Source: Kiritimatiellia bacterium (GTDB lineage: Bacteria; Verrucomicrobiota; Kiritimatiellia; RFP12; UBA3636). From it: a stretch of 16,370 bases of DNA. Shown piece after piece: positions 12,570 through 16,370 of the stretch. The stretch covers positions 1 to 16,370 of the forward strand of contig JAFPUX010000528.1 in assembly GCA_017413145.1 (NCBI GenBank), in the 5' to 3' direction. Positions within the stretch are counted from its first letter, which is position 1, and every line of letters begins with the position of its first letter. The notes beneath the pieces were generated by a model that was not told the DNA's origin, made no database searches, and saw only the letters and a program-made list of their open reading frames with translations. The translations under genes were made by a program, and so were the position numbers.

Positions 12570-15386
12570 ATGAAACGCCTCCTACCCCTCTTCGCGCTCT
12601 GCGCGTTCGCGCTGCCCGCGGCGGCGACGGTCTACCGGCCCGGACTGTGGTTCGTCCAGACCACGGCGTCGGACGACGTCGGAGCCGGCGTCGCCGGCCG
12701 CGCCGACAAGGTCCCGTGCCAGGGCGCGTTCATGGAATACACGGAGACCTACCAGACGAACATCGCGGAGCGGGGCAACTACAATGGAGGCACCAGTTTC
12801 TTCCGATCCGGGACGAACGCCTACACGGGCGCCGTCTCCACGTGGGAGCTGAAGACGGGTTTCGGCTACGCGGGCGAGTTTTTCGTGGAGAAGGGGCGCT
12901 CCTACACGTTTTCCGAGAACCACGGACGGTTCATCAAGATTCTCCTCGACGGTTCGGAGCTTCTCGACGGCGGCGCGTGGTTCGGCATGGCCAACGCGAC
13001 GTACACGGCCCCGGAAACCGGATGGATTCCGATCGAGATCCGCGCCGGCTGCAACTTCGGCGCCGACGTCATGGCCGGCCCCCTCCTCAACTCGTTCGGG
13101 ACCGGGTTCAACACGAACGGCCTGGTCTACGCCGCGGCGACCTGGGGCGCCGCGCCCTGGCAGCGCATCCTCGACCCCGGCGACTGCTCGCTGCTGCGCA
13201 TCGCGTCGCCGGACGCGGACTGCGTGTCGCTCGATTCCGTGACGGCGTCCGGGAGCGACCTCGCGCTGTCGGTCTCGTTCGCGGACGTGCCGTCGGCTGG
13301 GAGGCTCACCGCGTTCTGGGGCGGCTCGAACGGCGGCGACCTTCCGCGCAACTGGGCGCACGCCACCGACCTCGGCACCGTCGCCGCGGGAACGTCGGAG
13401 TCCGGCGTCGCCTACGCGGTTCCCGGCGCGGCGGGCGCGGCGTTCGTCGCGCTCCGCCTGCAGAACGCGGACTACGCGGCGGGGCCCTACACGCAGTTCA
13501 CGGCGGCGGCGCCCGTTCCGCGGGCCACGCCGACCTTCGACCTGTTCTGCACGGAGATCGGCTACACGAGCCTCGTCTTCCGGGCCGTCGTCGCCGCCGT
13601 CGGCACGGGCGCGTCGGCGGTTCCCTCCGCGGCCGTGCAGATCGCGACGGACGGCGCCTTCGCGAACGTCGTGAAGACGCTCCCGCTCCCGATCTCCGCC
13701 CCCGGCGAGGAAGTCCTCTCCACGGCGGGACTCGTCAGCAACACGGTGTACTACGCCCGCGTGGCGGGAACCAACGACCTCGGCGCGACCGGATTCTCGG
13801 CGGCGGTCGGCCCGGTCCGGACGCTCCTGCCGACGGCGTCCACGTCGACGATCGCCGCGCTCGAACCCGGGCTCGGCGCGCTCAACGCGGCCGTGACCGT
13901 GACGGACTGGGGGGCGGACTCGCACGGCGCGACGGTCCGTCTCGAGGCGTCGGCACACTACGATTTCGGCGTCCTCGCGGGCGTCTCGCCCGAGGTCGAC
14001 GCGACGCTCGGCGTCGCCACGAACCTCATGGTCGTCGGCCTCCTGGAGAACAGTGAGTACTACCTCCGCGCGCGGATCGTCAACTCGTGGGGCATCACCG
14101 AATACCGGAAGGTCGACGGCGTGCTGACGACGCGCGGCAAGCCGTTCGAGGGGACGCCTCTCGTGTGGGAGACGGCGGCGGACGGCACGCTCTCCGTGCA
14201 CGAGCGCCTCCTCGACAACGAGTTCACGGGCGAGGCGGAGCTCTTCCTCGACGGCGTCTCGAAGGGCGTGCGGCCGTTCCCGGCGAGCCCGTGCCGCATT
14301 TCCTTCACGGGCGTGCCGATGCCGCAGTACCCGGCGTCCGCTCGCGTCGTCGTGAGCGTTGTCGTCTCGGGCCGGCCCTACTCCGCGGAATGGAGCGACA
14401 CGGTCGTTCCGGGCTCCGCGTGCTATCTCGAGCGCAAGTGGGTCTACGATCCGTCCGCCAAGACGCTCACGTGGACCGACGGATATCCGTCCGAGAACGT
14501 CGTCAAGAACGTGACCGCCAACGGGAACGAGCTGACGATCGGAAACAACCAGAACCAGACCAATCCGCTCGGAATCAACCTCGACTTCTCCCCCGGCGTC
14601 GAAGGCGGATACGAAATCGTGAAAATCGCCGCGGGCGCGTTCGTCGGCTACAACGGCTCCTGCCTCACGAACATCGTCTTCCCGTCGTCGCTCCGGGAAG
14701 TCGGGCGCGCCGCGTTCGAACAGTGCAAGACCCTCCGCGGCCTGCGCATGAACGAGGGGCTCGTGGACCTCGGGACCGGGGCCAACAACAACAACTGCTT
14801 CCTCGGCTGCACGAACCTGCAGTCGATCGGAGACTTCCCGTCCACGCTGGAAATCGTCGGCGACGCGATTTTCAAGAGCTGTTCGTCTCTCCAAGGGGAC
14901 GTCGTCTGGCCGCGCAAGGCGCGCATCGTCCCGAACGGCGCCTTCAGCGGAACGGCCATCCGCTCGTTCAAGGCGGAATACGGCGTGACGGACTTCGGCA
15001 CCGTCACGAACGGCGACGGCCGCGTGACGGGCGGGAACAACTCCATTCGGACGATCGACCTTCCCGTGACGCTGGAGTACGTGTCGGGGCGGATGTTCGC
15101 CGACGCGTCGGCAAGCAAGGGACTCTCCGCCGACGTCTGGTACCGCGGCTTCCCGAAACGCGGCTGGAGCGTCGGCCTGTGGTGGAACATGCAGGGGAAG
15201 AACATGATCACCAACTGGTTCGAATTCCACCACCGGGACGAGTTCCGCGCCTACGCCGAAACGAACACGCTCTACCACATCGTACTTCCGGCGACCTACC
15301 ACGGCTCGGGAACGTTCGAAAACCAGGTCGTCCGGTGGTGGAAGGACCCGGACCAGTATCCGCCGTCGGTGATGATCCTCCGTTGA
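12570..15386 (+). CDS. Gene C: secreted PA14-like/Fn3/LRR protein with MILR tail
   Basis: 938 residues from ATG 12570, chosen for the signal peptide MKRLLPLFALCAFALPAAA, cut near residue 19. Residues about 30-185 resemble a PA14-type beta-barrel (FGYAGEFFVEKGRSYTFSEN, ILLDGSELLDGG, GWIPIEIRAGCNFG), a fold that often binds glycans. Fn3-like domains lie at about 320-420 (NTVYYARVAGTNDLGATG) and 427-525 (SEYYLRARIVNSWGITEY). Residues about 680-845 are BspA-type LRR_5 repeats (AGAFVGYNGSCLTNIVFPSS, GRAAFEQCKTLRGLRMNEG), followed near 855 by DVWYRG, like DIIFTG and DVVYPG in gene A. The end is WWKDPDQYPPSVMILR. No lipobox or anchor helix. Probably a surface or periplasmic binding protein with unknown ligand. 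No Shine-Dalgarno; its ATG overlaps the TGA ending the mini-gene read-through frame. Confidence 0.87.
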   Translation: MKRLLPLFALCAFALPAAATVYRPGLWFVQTTASDDVGAGVAGRADKVPCQGAFMEYTETYQTNIAERGNYNGGTSFFRSGTNAYTGAVSTWELKTGFGYAGEFFVEKGRSYTFSENHGRFIKILLDGSELLDGGAWFGMANATYTAPETGWIPIEIRAGCNFGADVMAGPLLNSFGTGFNTNGLVYAAATWGAAPWQRILDPGDCSLLRIASPDADCVSLDSVTASGSDLALSVSFADVPSAGRLTAFWGGSNGGDLPRNWAHATDLGTVAAGTSESGVAYAVPGAAGAAFVALRLQNADYAAGPYTQFTAAAPVPRATPTFDLFCTEIGYTSLVFRAVVAAVGTGASAVPSAAVQIATDGAFANVVKTLPLPISAPGEEVLSTAGLVSNTVYYARVAGTNDLGATGFSAAVGPVRTLLPTASTSTIAALEPGLGALNAAVTVTDWGADSHGATVRLEASAHYDFGVLAGVSPEVDATLGVATNLMVVGLLENSEYYLRARIVNSWGITEYRKVDGVLTTRGKPFEGTPLVWETAADGTLSVHERLLDNEFTGEAELFLDGVSKGVRPFPASPCRISFTGVPMPQYPASARVVVSVVVSGRPYSAEWSDTVVPGSACYLERKWVYDPSAKTLTWTDGYPSENVVKNVTANGNELTIGNNQNQTNPLGINLDFSPGVEGGYEIVKIAAGAFVGYNGSCLTNIVFPSSLREVGRAAFEQCKTLRGLRMNEGLVDLGTGANNNNCFLGCTNLQSIGDFPSTLEIVGDAIFKSCSSLQGDVVWPRKARIVPNGAFSGTAIRSFKAEYGVTDFGTVTNGDGRVTGGNNSIRTIDLPVTLEYVSGRMFADASASKGLSADVWYRGFPKRGWSVGLWWNMQGKNMITNWFEFHHRDEFRAYAETNTLYHIVLPATYHGSGTFENQVVRWWKDPDQYPPSVMILR

Positions 15387-15398
15387 ACCCCGTTCGGG

Positions 15399-15416
15399 CG
15401 CGGGTGTTCTCCCGCG
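15399..15416 (+). terminator. Hairpin after gene C
   Basis: CGCGGG (15399-15404) pairs with CCCGCG (15411-15416) across a TGTTCT loop, starting 13 bases after the gene C stop. A smaller CCC-GTTC-GGG stem lies just before it. There is no T-run, so it is at best a weak intrinsic terminator or an RNA 3'-end stabiliser. Confidence 0.4.
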
Positions 15417-15447
15417 TCCGCGCGTTGGACGGGAACCGCGGAAGAAT

Positions 15448-15512
15448 TTGCTTGCGTCGGTTTTTGAATACGTATCTAACTCTGTCCGTCAATACGTTTG
15501 CAACGCAAGCAA
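15448..15512 (+). promoter_or_regulatory. Antitoxin promoter region bounded by a 10-bp inverted repeat
   Basis: TTGCTTGCGT (15448-15457) and its exact reverse complement ACGCAAGCAA (15503-15512) flank a comparatively AT-rich stretch just before the antitoxin ATG. Inside are the palindrome ATACGTAT (15468-15475) and two AATACGT copies (15468-15474, 15491-15497). A TTGC -35 is possible at 15448, but the -10 (TACGTA or TATCTA) has poor spacing. RHH-type antitoxins commonly repress their own operons by binding such repeats; that use here is inference. Confidence 0.45.
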
Positions 15513-15516
15513 CGCC

Positions 15517-15780
15517 ATGAAAACTTCAAAACTCACGTTGAGCGTGCCGCAGCCCGTCGTGGCCGATGCCCGGCGTCTTTCGAAAGCGCGGGGGGAGAGC
15601 ATCTCCGCGATGTTCGCGCGTTTCGTCGAGGCCGTTTCGCGGGATCTCCGCTCCGAAGCCGCCTATCCGCCGAAGACGCGTGGGGCCATGCAACTGGCGA
15701 TGGACGCGGCGCCGGTCCCCGCCGGTTTCGATTGGCGGACCGCCCGGGACGAACGACTCGCCGAATGTTACCCGTCTTGA
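15517..15780 (+). CDS. RHH-type antitoxin, DUF6364-like
   Basis: 87 residues. ATG 15517 is chosen over the GTG/TTG-type upstream options because KLTLSVPQPVVADARRLSKA then forms the N-terminal beta strand and first helix of a ribbon-helix-helix fold, followed by GESISAMFARFVEAVS as the second helix. This matches the DUF6364-type antitoxins that are encoded just upstream of PIN toxins. The C-terminal part, ending ERLAECYPS, would bind and block the toxin. The start lies 4 bases after a 10-bp inverted-repeat arm, no Shine-Dalgarno is visible, and the 3' end overlaps the toxin remnant by 16 bases, as in functional toxin-antitoxin operons. It looks intact while its partner is damaged. Confidence 0.7.
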   Translation: MKTSKLTLSVPQPVVADARRLSKARGESISAMFARFVEAVSRDLRSEAAYPPKTRGAMQLAMDAAPVPAGFDWRTARDERLAECYPS

Positions 15781-15926
15781 TTTTCAAGGACTCCGAGGAT
15801 GACGTCCGGCTCGCCTCGGCGCTGCGCTGTGGCGCCTCGTGCATCCTCTCGCGCGACCGGGACCACTGCCCGGCCGGCGTCCTGCCCGCCCTTTCGCCCC
15901 GCGACTTCCTCGCCTCCCGGACGTAA
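15765..15926 (+). pseudogene. PIN-domain toxin remnant with internal deletion
   Basis: A 53-codon frame. MLPVLI looks like the first beta strand of a PIN nuclease; the catalytic Asp that normally follows (DTN) is missing, and the sequence jumps to KDSEDDVRLASALRCGAS, ILSRDRDH and VLPALSPRDFLA, which is the C-terminal third of PIN toxins (the DFED-type acidic site, the T/SRD strand and the LSPxEFL end). About 80 residues, including the N-terminal Asp and middle acidic residue of the active site, are gone, with the frame preserved. RNase activity is not expected. An alternative is a short toxin-like decoy that still binds the antitoxin, but decay is simpler. Its ATG overlaps the antitoxin end by 16 bases. 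Confidence 0.65.
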
Positions 15927-15948
15927 ACCTTCCAGCCCGCTCCGCGCG

Positions 15949-15968
15949 GGGCGGCGGAGCCGCCGCCC
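15949..15968. terminator. GC-rich hairpin between convergent genes
   Basis: GGGCGGCGG (15949-15957) and CCGCCGCCC (15960-15968) are perfect complements around AG, giving a stem of at least 8 bp with a GAGC loop. It lies 22 bases after the toxin remnant and 16 bases after the stop of the convergent regulator gene. It could work in both directions, though neither side has a T-run. Confidence 0.45.
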
Positions 15969-15984
15969 GCCGCGATCATCCCGG

Positions 15985-16370
15985 TCAAGTAGTCCCCCTC
16001 GGCGCCCGGAAGGCCGACGGCGAGGCGCCGAACTTGCGCCGGAAGAGGTGCCCCAGATGGTTCGCGTCGTAGATGCGGCACGCGGCGGCGATCCGCTCGC
16101 ACGAGAGCGACGTCGTCCGCAGCAGGTCCTTCGCGCGGGCGAGGCGTTCGTTCAGGATCGCCTCGCCGATGGGGACGCCCGTTTCCGCCCGGAAGCGCAG
16201 CTCGAGCGTCCGGCGCGAAACGCCCAGGGACTTGGCCAGCTCCGAAACGGGAATCCGCTCCCCGATCCGCGCCGCGACGGCCGCCCGCACCTTCGCGACG
16301 AGCGGGTCGCGCCCGATGAACTGCGCGGTCGAGGCGCGCGCCTCGACGCGGACGCCCCCGAGGACGATCC
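15985..16370 (-). CDS. AraC-family transcription regulator, XylR-like (N-terminus beyond right edge)
   Basis: The frame is open from the right edge to a stop at 15985-15987. An internal GTG at 16290 is not taken as the start, because the 27 residues upstream in frame (IVLGGVRVEARAST, FIGRDPLVAKV) match the linker before the DNA-binding domain in XylR-type regulators of PVC bacteria. Two helix-turn-helix units follow: IPVSELAKSLGVSRRTLELR and LSCERIAAACRIYDANHLGH, ending FRRKFGASPSAFR. About 128 C-terminal residues are present; a sugar-binding, LacI-like effector domain is expected beyond the edge, by analogy. In such bacteria these regulators often control neighbouring sugar-use genes, so it could act on the promoters here, but nothing in the window proves it. 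Confidence 0.85.
   Translation of the reverse strand, partial: IVLGGVRVEARASTAQFIGRDPLVAKVRAAVAARIGERIPVSELAKSLGVSRRTLELRFRAETGVPIGEAILNERLARAKDLLRTTSLSCERIAAACRIYDANHLGHLFRRKFGASPSAFRAPRGTT

Noticed and set aside
1993..15386. Lipoprotein anchoring of genes A, B and C
   Set aside because: No Leu-x-x-Cys lipobox is found at any signal-peptide cut site. The Cys in the gene C signal lies within the hydrophobic core at residue 11 and is followed by further signal sequence.

Overview
The window is GC-rich (roughly two thirds G+C, judged by eye) and its gene content suggests a member of the Planctomycetes-Verrucomicrobia-Chlamydiae group, most likely Kiritimatiellae, Lentisphaerae or a close relative. 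The reasons are a DUF4838 protein, a DUF2341-LamG-beta-helix exoprotein, large secreted BspA-type leucine-rich-repeat proteins and an AraC/XylR-like regulator next to glycan enzymes. The taxonomy is an inference. I saw no rRNA, tRNA, CRISPR array or insertion sequence.

Layout: (i) 1-1854, minus strand: a secreted DUF4838 protein cut by the left edge. (ii) 1855-1992: a compact divergent promoter region. (iii) 1993-6322, plus strand: a two-gene operon of a secreted LRR protein (A) and a cytosolic AGE-family sugar 2-epimerase. (iv) 6319-8898, minus strand: a GH2 beta-mannosidase whose stop codon overlaps the epimerase stop in one CTAG. (v) 8899-9084: a second divergent promoter region. (vi) 9085-12255, plus strand: a secreted DUF2341/LamG/Fn3/beta-helix protein (B). 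(vii) 12271-12495: a promoter and a broken mini-gene that keeps only a signal peptide and a C-terminal tail. (viii) 12570-15386, plus strand: a secreted PA14-like/Fn3/LRR protein (C). (ix) 15448-15926: a toxin-antitoxin remnant with an intact RHH-type antitoxin and a PIN toxin that has lost its middle. (x) 15985-16370, minus strand: the C-terminal end of an AraC-family regulator, cut by the right edge.

How the genes may work together: beta-mannosidase and AGE epimerase are cytosolic enzymes suited to beta-mannoside or N-acetylhexosamine use, while A, B, C and the DUF4838 protein are exported and carry binding-type or carbohydrate-related folds. A glycan-utilisation locus with exported binding proteins fits, but the substrate cannot be read from sequence.

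The strongest unexplained signal is that A, B, C and the broken mini-gene, which differ in their central domains, all begin with MKR plus a signal peptide and all end (or ended) in the same short motif, x-[ST]-[LIVM]-[LM]-I-L-R at the extreme C terminus. The mini-gene looks like such a protein stripped to its two terminal signals. This makes a C-terminal export, anchoring or processing tag worth testing. Five proposed promoters share a TTGC-type -35 box, and two of them place the transcript start at or next to the start codon.
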